Notes under the pieces: generated by a model
The model's input: the letters and a program-made list of their open reading frames with translations, nothing else
Told to the model about the DNA's origin: nothing
Databases searched by the model: none
DNA from: Clostridium pascui
Lineage (GTDB): Bacteria; Bacillota; Clostridia; Clostridiales; Clostridiaceae
NCBI RefSeq assembly: GCF_016908015.1
Contig: NZ_JAFBDB010000014.1
Span: 1-33,427 of the forward strand
Direction of reading: 5' to 3'
DNA: 33,427 bases
In this document: piece after piece, positions 1 through 9,392 of the stretch
How the letters are laid out: the number at the start of each line of letters is the position of its first letter
Numbering within the stretch: the first letter of the stretch is position 1
Made by a program: the position numbers and the translations under genes

Positions 1-96
1 TAACACCCGTACCCATTCCGAACACGAAGGTTAAGCTTCAAAGCGCCAATGGTACTGCCGGGGAGGCCCGGTGGGAGAGTAGGTCGTTGCCAGGTG
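1..96 (+). rRNA. rrf: 5S ribosomal RNA, 3' part
   Basis: This is the 3' part of 5S rRNA. The conserved CCGAACACGAAGGTTAAGC block and the closing GGGAGAGTAGGTCGTTGCC segment are both visible. The 5' end lies outside the window, so this is the tail of an rRNA operon that runs on into two tRNA genes. The exact 3' end (about 95-97) is estimated from the family. Confidence 0.95.
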
Positions 97-100
97 ATAA

Positions 101-177
101 GGATCTTTAGCTCAGTTGGTTAGAGCAACCGGCTCATAACCGGTTGGTCCGGGGTTCGAGTCCCTGAAGGTCCACCA
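101..177 (+). tRNA. tRNA-Met (CAT)
   Basis: A complete cloverleaf can be drawn with an encoded CCA end. The anticodon stem ACCGG/CCGGT encloses the loop CTCATAA, so the anticodon is CAT. The gene directly follows the 5S gene and is probably part of the same rRNA operon transcript. The sequence alone does not separate an elongator from a lysidine-modified Ile tRNA with full certainty, but tRNA-Met is the most likely reading. Confidence 0.93.
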
Positions 178-180
178 TAT

Positions 181-256
181 GGGGGATTAGCTCAGTTGGG
201 AGAGCACCTGCCTTGCACGCAGGGGGTCAAGGGTTCGAATCCCTTATTCTCCACCA
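181..256 (+). tRNA. tRNA-Ala (TGC)
   Basis: The acceptor arms GGGGGAT and ATTCTCC pair, the anticodon loop CTTGCAC gives TGC, and CCA is encoded. It lies three bases after tRNA-Met and is the last gene of the rRNA operon before a terminator. Confidence 0.96.
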
Positions 257-257
257 C

Positions 258-288
258 AAAATCCATGGAATTTCCATGGATTTTTTTT
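258..288 (+). terminator. terminator of the rRNA/tRNA operon
   Basis: A perfect hairpin (ATCCATGGAA paired with TTCCATGGAT, extended by A/T pairs) is followed by a run of eight T. Confidence 0.9.
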
Positions 289-387
289 ATTGTTTACAAA
301 TTATTAGTTCACTTTTTATGTAATATATATTAGAATTTAACTTAGATGCTGAATATAACTGAGCCTATAACAAAGGGAGAGGTTTAA

Positions 388-891
388 ATGAGTTCTCATA
401 GAATTAAGCAGTTTTATTTATCTATTACAGATAAAATAAATGAGGAGGATAAAGCTTATATAAATAAGTATTTAAATAAGGAAGAATTAAGTTTGTTTTA
501 TAAATTATCTAGCTCAGAACAAAAGCATTCTGTTAGAGTAGCTTATGATGTAGAATATATGTGTAATAAGAAATCATTAGATATAAATGAAATACAAGTA
601 TTAATAAGAGCGGCATTACTACATGATATAGGCAAAATATACCCTAAGCTTAACTCTATTGATAAGTCTTTATTGGTTATACTTAATAAAATAACCAATG
701 GAAGTCTAAAAAGGTTTAATAAATTAAAGAAGATAGATGTATATTATAATCATCCAGAAAAGGGATATAATTTATTGAAGAATAAAGGATATGATAGTGA
801 ATTTCTTTATTTAATAAAAAACCATCATAATGAAAATAATGAAAAGGATTTATATCTTGATATTTTAAAGTTTTGCGATGATAAAAATTAA
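388..891 (+). CDS. HD-domain (HDIG) phosphohydrolase-like protein
   Basis: This 167-aa protein carries an HD-type metal-binding set: His47 in EQKHSVRVA, His79-Asp80 in LLHDIGK, and a later NHHNEN segment. That is the HDIG pattern of metal-dependent phosphohydrolases such as nucleotidases or cyclic-nucleotide phosphodiesterases. The substrate cannot be told from the sequence. It is a single-domain cytosolic protein of the size common for stand-alone HD proteins. The start follows an AGGGAGAGG-like ribosome binding site. A possible promoter is TTCACT (308-313), a 17-bp spacer and TAGAAT (331-336). It is the first gene of a compact run with niaR, the DUF362 gene and the UPF0182 gene, so co-transcription is likely. 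Confidence 0.85.
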   Translation: MSSHRIKQFYLSITDKINEEDKAYINKYLNKEELSLFYKLSSSEQKHSVRVAYDVEYMCNKKSLDINEIQVLIRAALLHDIGKIYPKLNSIDKSLLVILNKITNGSLKRFNKLKKIDVYYNHPEKGYNLLKNKGYDSEFLYLIKNHHNENNEKDLYLDILKFCDDKN

Positions 892-910
892 ATTATATGG
901 AGGATTCATG

Positions 911-1426
911 ATGAATTCTAATAATAGAAGAGAAGTTATAAAAAATATGTTGATCACATCAGAAGCTCCTTTAAAGGGGCAATATATTGCTGAAAAATTA
1001 GGAGTGACTCGTCAGATAATTGTAAAGGACATAGCTATATTAAGAGCAAAAGGCATAGAAATTATTGCTACACCAGATGGATATTTGATTAACAAGAAGA
1101 TTAATGACTTAAAAGCTACAATTATTGCAGTTAATCATGAAGCTTCTGATATAGAAAATGAGCTTATAGCTGTTATAAAGTATGGTGGAATAATACAAGA
1201 TGTAATAATAGAACATCAACTTTATGGAGAAATAAAGGCAATGCTGATGATAAAAAATTTATATGACTTAGATAATTTTATGAAAAAATTTATTGAATAT
1301 AAGGCGGAACCATTATTAGTACTTACAAATGGTGTTCATTTACATACCATACTTACTGAAAACGAAGAACAATTAAATAATATTATTAATGAATTAAAAA
1401 CAAAGGGATATTTATTGGAAGGATAA
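911..1426 (+). CDS. niaR: NiaR-type niacin-responsive transcriptional repressor
   Basis: The protein (171 aa) has an N-terminal helix-turn-helix of the HTH_11 type (about residues 1-58, with IAEKLGVTRQIIVKDIAILRA as the DNA-reading part). The 3H domain follows, with its histidines visible in VNHEASDIENEL, VIIEHQLYGEI and GVHLHTI. NiaR family members bind niacin through this 3H domain and repress NAD synthesis or niacin uptake genes. No such target gene lies next to it here, so its regulon must be elsewhere. I chose ATG 911 because GGAGG (899-903) lies seven bases upstream. ATG 908 is also possible. A longer reading from 878 overlaps the preceding gene and would put the ribosome binding site inside the coding region. 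Confidence 0.9.
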   Translation: MNSNNRREVIKNMLITSEAPLKGQYIAEKLGVTRQIIVKDIAILRAKGIEIIATPDGYLINKKINDLKATIIAVNHEASDIENELIAVIKYGGIIQDVIIEHQLYGEIKAMLMIKNLYDLDNFMKKFIEYKAEPLLVLTNGVHLHTILTENEEQLNNIINELKTKGYLLEG

Positions 1427-1442
1427 AAGGTGAAAATGTATT

Positions 1443-2609
1443 ATGAGGAGAGTATCTTTATTAAAATGTGACAGTTATGATGTAGGATCATTGGAGAAAA
1501 CCTTAAGAGAGGGATTTGATTTATTAGGAGGAGATGGATACTTAAAAAAGCTTATTCCTTACAATAGTAAAGTTTTATTAAAGCCAAATATGTTAAGTAT
1601 AGAGAAGGCGGGCTCTCCTGTAATTACGCACTTTGCTGTATTTGAAGCTGTAATAAGAATTTTGAAGGATTATTCTAATGATATAAGTTTTGGAGATTCA
1701 CCTGGATTTGGAGATTCTAAAAAGGCAGCAGAAAGGTCTGGAATGCTTGAAGTTGCAAAAAGATATAATGTAAAGTTTGAAGATTTTAAAGATGCTATAC
1801 ATGTAAAACATGATGACTCTATCCTGTGTAAGTCTTGGAATATATCAAAAGTAGCATATGAATCAGATGTGCTTATAACATTGCCTAAGCTTAAAACTCA
1901 TGGAATGGCTTATTTTACTGGTGCAATAAAAAATCAATTTGGTTGCATTCCAGGTACTCAAAAGGCTACATGGCATACAAGAATGCCTGATGCAAATAAT
2001 TTTTGTAAGATGCTATTAGATTTAAATAGCTTGCTTCGTACAGATTTTGCTATATTAGATGGAATAGTAGCTATGCAGGGAAATGGACCAAAGAACGGAG
2101 AACCATATAATTTAAATACTATTGTAATGGGGGAAAGTTTAACTGCAGTAGATTCTGTAGCAGTTAGACTTATAGGATATGATAATCCCTTGGATATTCC
2201 GGTGTTAAAGGAGGCATTTGATTATAAATGGGATGCAGTACTTCCTCAGGACATTAAAGTGTTAGGGGAAAGCATAGAAGACTTAAAGGTTAATGATTTT
2301 AATTTGTGTAGAAAGGGAGGTAACTTTTATTTTATAAACCCTACAGTAACAAATTTCTTAAGGCAAATGATAGCACCATATCCTTATTTAATATATGATA
2401 AATGTATAAGTTGCAGTAGATGTAAGGAGGTCTGTCCTGAGGACCCAAAGGTGATAGAGATGATATCAAAGGATAAAGAAAAATTAATACCAAGTTGGGA
2501 AATGAGCAGCTGTATAAGGTGCTTTTGTTGTCAAGAATTATGTCCAACAGGTGCTATTGAGTTAAAATACAATACCCTAGCTAAAATATTAAAAATGGAT
2601 AGGAGGTAA
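1443..2609 (+). CDS. DUF362 domain protein with two 4Fe-4S clusters
   Basis: This 388-aa protein has an N-terminal DUF362 domain (about residues 1-290, with KVLLKPNML and LPKLKTHGMAYFTGAIKN). A C-terminal two-cluster ferredoxin module follows: CISCSRCKEVCPE near residue 320 and CIRCFCCQELCP near residue 357. DUF362 proteins are common in anaerobes and are thought to be iron-sulfur redox proteins, but their reaction is not established. The start follows an AAAGGTG-type ribosome binding site 17 bases after niaR. It ends seven bases before the UPF0182 start, and the ribosome binding site of that gene lies within its last codons, so the two are probably translationally linked. Confidence 0.9.
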   Translation: MRRVSLLKCDSYDVGSLEKTLREGFDLLGGDGYLKKLIPYNSKVLLKPNMLSIEKAGSPVITHFAVFEAVIRILKDYSNDISFGDSPGFGDSKKAAERSGMLEVAKRYNVKFEDFKDAIHVKHDDSILCKSWNISKVAYESDVLITLPKLKTHGMAYFTGAIKNQFGCIPGTQKATWHTRMPDANNFCKMLLDLNSLLRTDFAILDGIVAMQGNGPKNGEPYNLNTIVMGESLTAVDSVAVRLIGYDNPLDIPVLKEAFDYKWDAVLPQDIKVLGESIEDLKVNDFNLCRKGGNFYFINPTVTNFLRQMIAPYPYLIYDKCISCSRCKEVCPEDPKVIEMISKDKEKLIPSWEMSSCIRCFCCQELCPTGAIELKYNTLAKILKMDRR

Positions 2610-2615
2610 TTATAA

Positions 2616-5309
2616 TTGAAAAAGGGAGCTATCATGACTTCAGTATTTATAGCTTTAGCGCTTATTATAACATTTGTTAGCAGCATAACAGAATTTATAA
2701 TAAACATACAATGGTTCAAGGAACTAGGGTATTTGGCTATTTATTTTACTAAGCTCACAGCTACACTTAAAATATTTGTTCCTACGTTTATTGTAATTTT
2801 TTTAGGGATATGGTTTTATTATAAAAATTTAAAATTAAACCTGTTAAAAAACAGTAGTAATATAGAAAATACTAATAGTTATAAAACAGAAAAAAAGATT
2901 TTTGTTTTAATTAATATTATATTTTCAGGAATAATAGCCTATATATTTTCTGAAAGATATTGGTACTATATTTTACAATTTAGTAATTCTGTAAAGTTTA
3001 ATATCAATGACCCTATATTTAATAAAGATATATCTTTTTATATATTTAAAATGCCTTTTTTACAATCAATTTATTCAGCGTTAATAACTCTTTTATTTAT
3101 TTTAATTGTTATAACTTTAGTTTTTTATTTTATAACTGTTACCAATCAAAAAATCCAGTATGGAGGAATAAAGGGATTATTCAATAATAAGGAGAATATA
3201 AAAAAAGGAATTACCCTTTTTGCAGGTAAACAATTGGCAGTGTTGTCAGCATTAATTTTAATATCTATATCCATAGGTTTTTTATTAAAGTCTTGGAATT
3301 TGGTATATAGTGCAAGAGGAGTAGCATATGGTGCAAGTTATACAGATGTAAAGATAAGTGTTCTTTTTTATAAGTTAATAATTATAGTATCATTAATATC
3401 AGCTGTAGTTGTATTTGTATGTATACTAAAATCTAAATGGAAACCAATTATAATTTCTTTAGCTCTTATAGTATTCTTGGTAGTTGGAGAAGGCATTACA
3501 GTATATGTAACTGAAAATTTCATAGTTAAATCTAATCAAAAGACATTAGAGGAGCCATATATAAAGCATAATATAGAATATACTAGAAAGGCATTTAATG
3601 TAGATAATATAAAGGATATTCCATTTGAAGTGAAAAATAATCTTAACCCTGAAGATATAAAAAGTAACAAGGAGACTGTAGAAAATATAAGAATAAATGC
3701 CTTTGAGCCAGCTCTTGAATTTTATAATCAATATCAAACTATAAGACCATATTATACATTTAATGATATGGATATAGACAGATATAAAATTAACAATAAA
3801 TATACTCAAGTATTTTTAGCTCCAAGGGAAATAAATCTTGAAAATATAGAGCCTAATACATGGCAAAATAGGCATTTAATTTATACTCATGGTTATGGAA
3901 TATCTATGAGTAAAGTTAATTCAGTTACAAATGAGGGGCAACCTTCTTTTGTTATAAAAGATATACCATCTGTAAATGATACAGATATAAAGTTAGATAA
4001 TCCTCGTATTTATTTTGGAGAGAAAACTAATGATTATGTAATAGTTGATACAAAGCTTAAGGAATTTGACTATCCACAAGGAAGCTCTAATAAAATAAGT
4101 GAATATAAGGGTAATTCTGGCATAAAAATGACCTTTGCGAATAGAGTACTCTTTGCTTTAAATAAGAGGAACATTAATTTTTTAACATCCAGAGACATAA
4201 CAAGTGATAGTAAAATACTAATGAATAGAAATATAGTAGAGAGATTAAATAAGATAGCACCATTTTTAACATATGATAAGGATCCCTATGTTGTTATAAA
4301 TGATGGCAAGTTATATTGGATTATAGATGCATATACCACAAGTAATAGATATCCTTATTCACAGCCTTACAATAATGTTAACTATATAAGAAGTTCCATT
4401 AAAGTAATAGTAGATGCATATGAGGGAGATGTAAGTTTTTATATAGTAGATAAGGAAGATCCAATAGCATTAAGTTATTCTAAAATATTTCCTGGGCTAT
4501 TTAAGGATAGCTCCACTATTCCAGTTAACTTAAAAGAGCATTTTAAGTACCCAGAGGATATATTTAGGATTCAATCTAAGGTTTTGGAGAAGTACCATAT
4601 GACAGATACAATGGCATTCTTAAACGGGGATGACCTATGGGAAGTATCAAAAAATGAAAAGACACTACAAAATGAAAAGTCTGTAGATGAATCACCTTAT
4701 GTGGTTATGAAGCTCCAAGGTGAGCAAAAGGAAGAGATGATGATTATGGAGTACTTTAATATGAAAAGTAGAAACACCATGTCATCTATGCTAGGGGCTA
4801 GAATGGATAACGGAAATTTAGGAGAACTTATCATGTATCGTTTTCCTTCAAATAAGACAATATACAGTCCATACTTCTTTAAACAAAAATTAAAACAGGA
4901 CCCTGTAATATCAAAAGAATTATCATTATGGGGAAGTGGTGGATCAGAGGTTATATTTGGGGATACTATAATAGTTCCTATAAATAATTCCTTAATTTAT
5001 ATAGAATCTTTATACTTGAGGGCAAGTGGTAAGAATAGCGCACCTGAAGTAAAAAGAATTATATTATCTTATGGAGATAAAGTAGTTATTGCTGAAAATA
5101 TTGAGTCTGGAATTAAACAACTATTTAATTTTAAGGAAGAAGACTCTAGTGTTAATATGCCATCTGATAATAAAAGCAATAATAATGAGCTTTTAGATAG
5201 TGCTAAAGATCTTTACAATAAGGCAATTGAATCTCAGAGAAATGGTGATTGGGCTAAGTATGGAGAATATATAAATCAGTTAGGAAAATTGTTAAATGAT
5301 ATGAAATAA
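2616..5309 (+). CDS. UPF0182 family large membrane protein
   Basis: The product (897 aa) matches the UPF0182 (COG1615) pattern. The N-terminal third holds about seven hydrophobic membrane segments (within residues 1-300). A long soluble, probably extracellular region follows, with motifs such as WQNRHLIYTHGYG and YIESLYLRASG. A short charged C-terminal tail (about 850-897) is rich in Asn, Ser and Lys. The length is normal for the family. Its molecular role is unknown. Translation starts at TTG 2616, nine bases after AGGAGG (2601-2606), which overlaps the end of the DUF362 gene. It is the last gene of the operon and is followed by a terminator. Confidence 0.9.
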   Translation: MKKGAIMTSVFIALALIITFVSSITEFIINIQWFKELGYLAIYFTKLTATLKIFVPTFIVIFLGIWFYYKNLKLNLLKNSSNIENTNSYKTEKKIFVLINIIFSGIIAYIFSERYWYYILQFSNSVKFNINDPIFNKDISFYIFKMPFLQSIYSALITLLFILIVITLVFYFITVTNQKIQYGGIKGLFNNKENIKKGITLFAGKQLAVLSALILISISIGFLLKSWNLVYSARGVAYGASYTDVKISVLFYKLIIIVSLISAVVVFVCILKSKWKPIIISLALIVFLVVGEGITVYVTENFIVKSNQKTLEEPYIKHNIEYTRKAFNVDNIKDIPFEVKNNLNPEDIKSNKETVENIRINAFEPALEFYNQYQTIRPYYTFNDMDIDRYKINNKYTQVFLAPREINLENIEPNTWQNRHLIYTHGYGISMSKVNSVTNEGQPSFVIKDIPSVNDTDIKLDNPRIYFGEKTNDYVIVDTKLKEFDYPQGSSNKISEYKGNSGIKMTFANRVLFALNKRNINFLTSRDITSDSKILMNRNIVERLNKIAPFLTYDKDPYVVINDGKLYWIIDAYTTSNRYPYSQPYNNVNYIRSSIKVIVDAYEGDVSFYIVDKEDPIALSYSKIFPGLFKDSSTIPVNLKEHFKYPEDIFRIQSKVLEKYHMTDTMAFLNGDDLWEVSKNEKTLQNEKSVDESPYVVMKLQGEQKEEMMIMEYFNMKSRNTMSSMLGARMDNGNLGELIMYRFPSNKTIYSPYFFKQKLKQDPVISKELSLWGSGGSEVIFGDTIIVPINNSLIYIESLYLRASGKNSAPEVKRIILSYGDKVVIAENIESGIKQLFNFKEEDSSVNMPSDNKSNNNELLDSAKDLYNKAIESQRNGDWAKYGEYINQLGKLLNDMK

Positions 5310-5319
5310 TAAGTATGTG

Positions 5320-5354
5320 AAAAGGTAAGTATTTTACGTACTTATCTTTTTACA
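5320..5354 (+). terminator. terminator after the UPF0182 gene
   Basis: AAGGTAAGTA pairs with TACTTATCTT around a short loop and is followed by T residues. It separates the UPF0182 operon from the oxidoreductase gene. Confidence 0.8.
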
Positions 5355-5370
5355 GAAAGGAGTATACATA

Positions 5371-6756
5371 ATGGATTATGATGTACTTATATTAGGTGGA
5401 GGTATTATAGGGTGCGCTGTTGCATATGAACTTTCTAAATACACATTAAATATAGCTGTGATAGAAAAGGATTATGATATAGCAGATGATGTAGCACTTG
5501 TAAATGCAGCAGTTATATATGATGGATTAGAGTGTAATGATGAGCTTATGTCAAAGCTTGAAATACTTGGAAACTCCATGTATGATGAACTATGTTCTAA
5601 AATAGATGTACCATTCAAAAGATGTGGAACATTTATAATTGCAGAAAATGAAGAAAGTGAAAATAAATTATTGAATATATATAAAAGAGCTTGTGACAGA
5701 GGGATAAATAATATATCCTTGCTTAGTAAAGATGAAGTATATGATATAGAGCCAAATTTAAAACTAAATGTTGATAAGGCCATTTACTCTAGGAATACAG
5801 GTGTAGTATGTCCTTATGATCTTGCTTTAGCTTATGGAGAAATTGCCTTTGACAATGGAACTAATTTTAGATTAGAAGAAGAGGTCTTGGATATACAAAA
5901 GATTAATAAGGGATTTAGAGTAATAACCAATAAGAATAAATTCACATGTAAAATGGTTATAAATACGACACCAGCTCAGCATTATAGCATAGATTCCAAT
6001 ATAGAGTATACTTATAAAAATAAGAAGAATTTAAGTTGTTTTTTATTTGAAAAGGATTTAAATTATAATTTTAATAATATAATTTCTACGCTTACAGTGG
6101 ATGGAGAACAGTCATTTGTAGTTCCTACGGTACAAGGAAATACAGTACTTGCTTTAAGTTCTAATAATATTTTAAGATATAATGAAACTTTAAAGAAAAG
6201 TTCAAAAGTAATAAATAAAGTAGATGAAAATAAGATAGATACTTTTTATCAATGGCCAGTTTATAAAGATACTATAATAATAGATGAAAGTTTAGTAGAT
6301 AAGGGGTATATAAAGGTTGTAGGAAAGCATTATGGTCAAATTACCATGACTCCATCTATAGGAAAATTAGTATGTGAAACTGTAATAAATAATATAAACT
6401 GTAAGCTAAAAAGAGAGTTTATTAATAAAAGAAGAGAAGTGTATAGATTTAATAATTTAAGCAATGAAGAAAGAAATAAATTGATAAAAATGAATAAGTC
6501 TTATGGCAATGTAATATGTTATTGTCAAAATATAACTGAAGGTGAAATAATTGATGCCATAAGAAGGCCATTGGGTGCCAGGACTATAGAGGGGATTAAA
6601 AGAAGAACAGGAGCTACTTTTGGCACCTGTAAGGGAGCAGAATGTTTTAGTAAAATAGTTACAATACTTGCAAGAGAAACAGGGAAAAAACTTACGGAGA
6701 TAGTTAAGGATTCTAAAAACTCTAGAGTTATTATGAGTAGAATTAAAGAGTTTTAA
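5371..6756 (+). CDS. GlpA-like FAD-dependent oxidoreductase with BFD-type [2Fe-2S] domain
   Basis: This 461-aa flavoprotein begins with a Rossmann dinucleotide-binding motif (VLILGGGIIGCAVAYELS, residues 5-22) followed by the acidic strand end VIEKD. A DAO-type fold follows. The C-terminal BFD-like [2Fe-2S] domain (about residues 385-445) has the cysteines CYC and CKGAEC. This is the layout of the anaerobic glycerol-3-phosphate dehydrogenase-like family found in clostridia and Thermotoga. Glycerol-3-phosphate is a plausible substrate but is not proven. ATG 5371 follows AAAGGAG. The DUF1667 gene follows 23 bases later. In many genomes a third subunit, a pyridine nucleotide-disulfide oxidoreductase, sits between the two. 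It is absent here. Confidence 0.88.
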   Translation: MDYDVLILGGGIIGCAVAYELSKYTLNIAVIEKDYDIADDVALVNAAVIYDGLECNDELMSKLEILGNSMYDELCSKIDVPFKRCGTFIIAENEESENKLLNIYKRACDRGINNISLLSKDEVYDIEPNLKLNVDKAIYSRNTGVVCPYDLALAYGEIAFDNGTNFRLEEEVLDIQKINKGFRVITNKNKFTCKMVINTTPAQHYSIDSNIEYTYKNKKNLSCFLFEKDLNYNFNNIISTLTVDGEQSFVVPTVQGNTVLALSSNNILRYNETLKKSSKVINKVDENKIDTFYQWPVYKDTIIIDESLVDKGYIKVVGKHYGQITMTPSIGKLVCETVINNINCKLKREFINKRREVYRFNNLSNEERNKLIKMNKSYGNVICYCQNITEGEIIDAIRRPLGARTIEGIKRRTGATFGTCKGAECFSKIVTILARETGKKLTEIVKDSKNSRVIMSRIKEF

Positions 6757-6779
6757 AATCGCTAGGGGGAATTTTATAA

Positions 6780-7139
6780 GTGTTGAATGAATTTATATGT
6801 AAAAGTTGCAATGAATATTGTTGCATAAATATAGATAAAAACGGAAAACATATAGAACTAAAGGGAAATTTATGTGATAAAGCTTTTGATTATGTTGAAG
6901 ATAGAATAAAAAGTAAAAAGGATGTTTTTACGTCCTTAGTTAGAATAAAAGGGGCTTGTTGTAATGTTGTACCTGTTAAAAGCAATAAGGCATTGGATAA
7001 AGGTTTATGGCTTGAATGTTCTAAGGCTTTAAGTATGCTGCATGTAGGGGCACCTATAAAAGCTGGTGATATTGTATGCCACAATTTATTAAATACTGGA
7101 ATAGATATAATATGTACTAAAAGCATTTCCAAAGAATAA
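6780..7139 (+). CDS. DUF1667 Cys-rich partner protein
   Basis: This small protein (119 aa) has many cysteines in DUF1667 positions: CKSCNEYCC near the start, C32, the pair GACC, and later single cysteines. A GTG start at 6780 sits nine bases after AGGGGGA, with TTG as the second codon (which could also be the start). DUF1667 proteins occur almost always beside GlpA-like flavoproteins and probably carry an iron-sulfur or other metal centre in electron transfer. No clear terminator follows before the serS promoter. Confidence 0.87.
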   Translation: MLNEFICKSCNEYCCINIDKNGKHIELKGNLCDKAFDYVEDRIKSKKDVFTSLVRIKGACCNVVPVKSNKALDKGLWLECSKALSMLHVGAPIKAGDIVCHNLLNTGIDIICTKSISKE

Positions 7140-7144
7140 AAAAG

Positions 7145-7173
7145 TTGACATTGAAAAATATTCTATATATAAT
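7145..7173 (+). promoter_or_regulatory. promoter of the serS T-box leader
   Basis: TTGACA (7145-7150), a 17-bp spacer and TATAAT (7168-7173) form a full consensus sigma-A promoter. The transcript would start near 7180 and run through the T-box. Confidence 0.88.
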
Positions 7174-7204
7174 TAGAGTTAATTTAATTATTGTATGGAA
7201 ACCT

Positions 7205-7418
7205 ATGAAAAGGCTAGTAGCAAAATATAAGTTAAAGAGAGTCAGTGGTAGGTGTAAACTGATACTTTATACTTTGTGAATCCACCTTGGAGGGACTGTG
7301 ATAAAGCAGTACGGTAATAAACCGTTATATTTCAGAAAGAGGATTAGATTAATCTAATCAATTAGGGTGGCAACGCGGAGTCTTTCGTCCCTTTTTTAGG
7401 GAGGAGGACTTTTTTTAT
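7205..7418 (+). promoter_or_regulatory. serine T-box leader upstream of serS
   Basis: The T-box sequence AGGGTGGCAACGCGG (7364-7378) is present. It is followed by a terminator hairpin (about 7379-7411) with a T run. The TGGC bulge matches the GCCA ends of the serine tRNAs in this window, whose discriminator base is G. A Stem I-like fold lies at about 7230-7310, and GTGAATCCACC places a likely UCC serine specifier codon at 7281-7283. In this class uncharged tRNA-Ser stabilises the antiterminator and turns on serS. The Stem I limits and the specifier are my reading by eye. Confidence 0.92.
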
Positions 7419-7453
7419 TTGCTTTAAATATGAAAATTTTAAAATATATATAA

Positions 7454-8752
<1,299 letters not shown>

Positions 8753-8759
8753 TTAAGTT

Positions 8760-8802
8760 TGAGATATTCGAGGGCAAGTCCTTCAATATCTCTTTATTTG
8801 AT
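8760..8802 (+). terminator. terminator after serS
   Basis: GAGATATT pairs with AATATCTC, extended by weaker pairs inside, and T-rich sequence follows. The T run is modest. Confidence 0.65.
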
Positions 8803-8833
8803 AAAATTTTTATAAAAAAATTTAAAAAAGTTG

Positions 8834-8862
8834 TTGACACTTAGTTATATTGCTGATATAAT
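8834..8862 (+). promoter_or_regulatory. promoter of the tRNA-Ser pair
   Basis: TTGACA (8834-8839), a 17-bp spacer and TATAAT (8857-8862) form a full consensus promoter, 15 bases before tRNA-Ser(TGA). Confidence 0.9.
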
Positions 8863-8877
8863 TTATTTTGTCAGCAC

Positions 8878-8968
8878 GGAAAGATGGTCGAGTTGGTTTA
8901 AGGCACCGGTCTTGAAAACCGGCGTACGGGTGACCGTACCCAGGGTTCGAATCCCTGTCTTTCCGCCA
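8878..8968 (+). tRNA. tRNA-Ser (TGA)
   Basis: A class II tRNA with a long variable arm and encoded CCA. The acceptor arms GGAAAGA and TCTTTCC pair. The anticodon loop CTTGAAA gives TGA. Confidence 0.97.
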
Positions 8969-8999
8969 TTTTTAATTTAATTTTAAATTTGTAGGACAT

Positions 9000-9090
9000 G
9001 GAGAAATACTCAAGTGGCCGAAGAGGCGCCCCTGCTAAGGGCGTAGGTCGGGTAACCGGCGCGAGGGTTCAAATCCCTCTTTCTCCGCCA
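9000..9090 (+). tRNA. tRNA-Ser (GCT)
   Basis: A class II tRNA with a long variable arm and encoded CCA. The anticodon stem CGCCC/GGGCG encloses CTGCTAA, giving GCT for AGC/AGU codons. It is 31 bases after tRNA-Ser(TGA) and is probably on the same transcript. Confidence 0.97.
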
Positions 9091-9091
9091 T

Positions 9092-9128
9092 AAAGCATCT
9101 AGTAATCTAGATGCTTTGTTATTTTTTA
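9092..9128 (+). terminator. terminator of the tRNA-Ser pair
   Basis: AAAGCATCTAG and CTAGATGCTTT form a perfect stem around TAAT, followed by a T-rich tail. Confidence 0.85.
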
Positions 9129-9137
9129 AATTTATAT

Positions 9138-9166
9138 TTGATTTTTATGATCATTTGTGTTAATAT
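9138..9166 (+). promoter_or_regulatory. promoter of tRNA-Arg(ACG)
   Basis: TTGATT (9138-9143), a 17-bp spacer and TAATAT (9161-9166) lie just upstream of the tRNA. It is a moderate match to consensus. Confidence 0.55.
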
Positions 9167-9181
9167 AATTATAATAATTAT

Positions 9182-9258
9182 GCGGTGGTAGCTCAGTTGG
9201 ATAGAGTAGCTGGCTACGAACCAGTTGGTCGGGGGTTCGAATCCTCTCCGCCGCACCA
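9182..9258 (+). tRNA. tRNA-Arg (ACG), integration site of the mobile element
   Basis: A complete tRNA with acceptor arms GCGGTGG and CCGCCGC and anticodon loop CTACGAA (ACG). Its A34 is the expected target of TadA, encoded at 23092. The last 45 bases of the gene plus one more base are repeated at 19593-19638. The 3' end seen here was therefore restored by an incoming element and the original 3' end was pushed to the right. Confidence 0.96.
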
Positions 9259-9259
9259 T
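9214..9259 (+). repeat. attL: left 46-bp copy of the integration site
   Basis: Bases 9214-9259 are identical to 19593-19638. The repeat runs from the anticodon loop through the T arm and CCA end of tRNA-Arg to one base beyond. The flanking bases differ on both sides, so 46 bp is the exact limit of identity. Confidence 0.93.
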
Positions 9260-9260
9260 A

Positions 9261-9296
9261 GAAACCCTAGAAGTTATAAAGCTTCTAGGGTTTTCT
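9261..9296 (+). terminator. element-borne terminator after tRNA-Arg(ACG)
   Basis: AAACCCTAGAAG pairs with CTTCTAGGGTTT and is followed by TTCTTTT. It lies just inside the element and replaces the original terminator of the tRNA gene, which is now beyond attR. Confidence 0.85.
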
Positions 9297-9392
9297 TTTA
9301 TAACTAATTTTATATGTTACAAGATAATACGGTTATATTTACGGCAGTTAGGCAAGAAATATAAAAACTTGGATATCTAATCCAAGTTTCTT

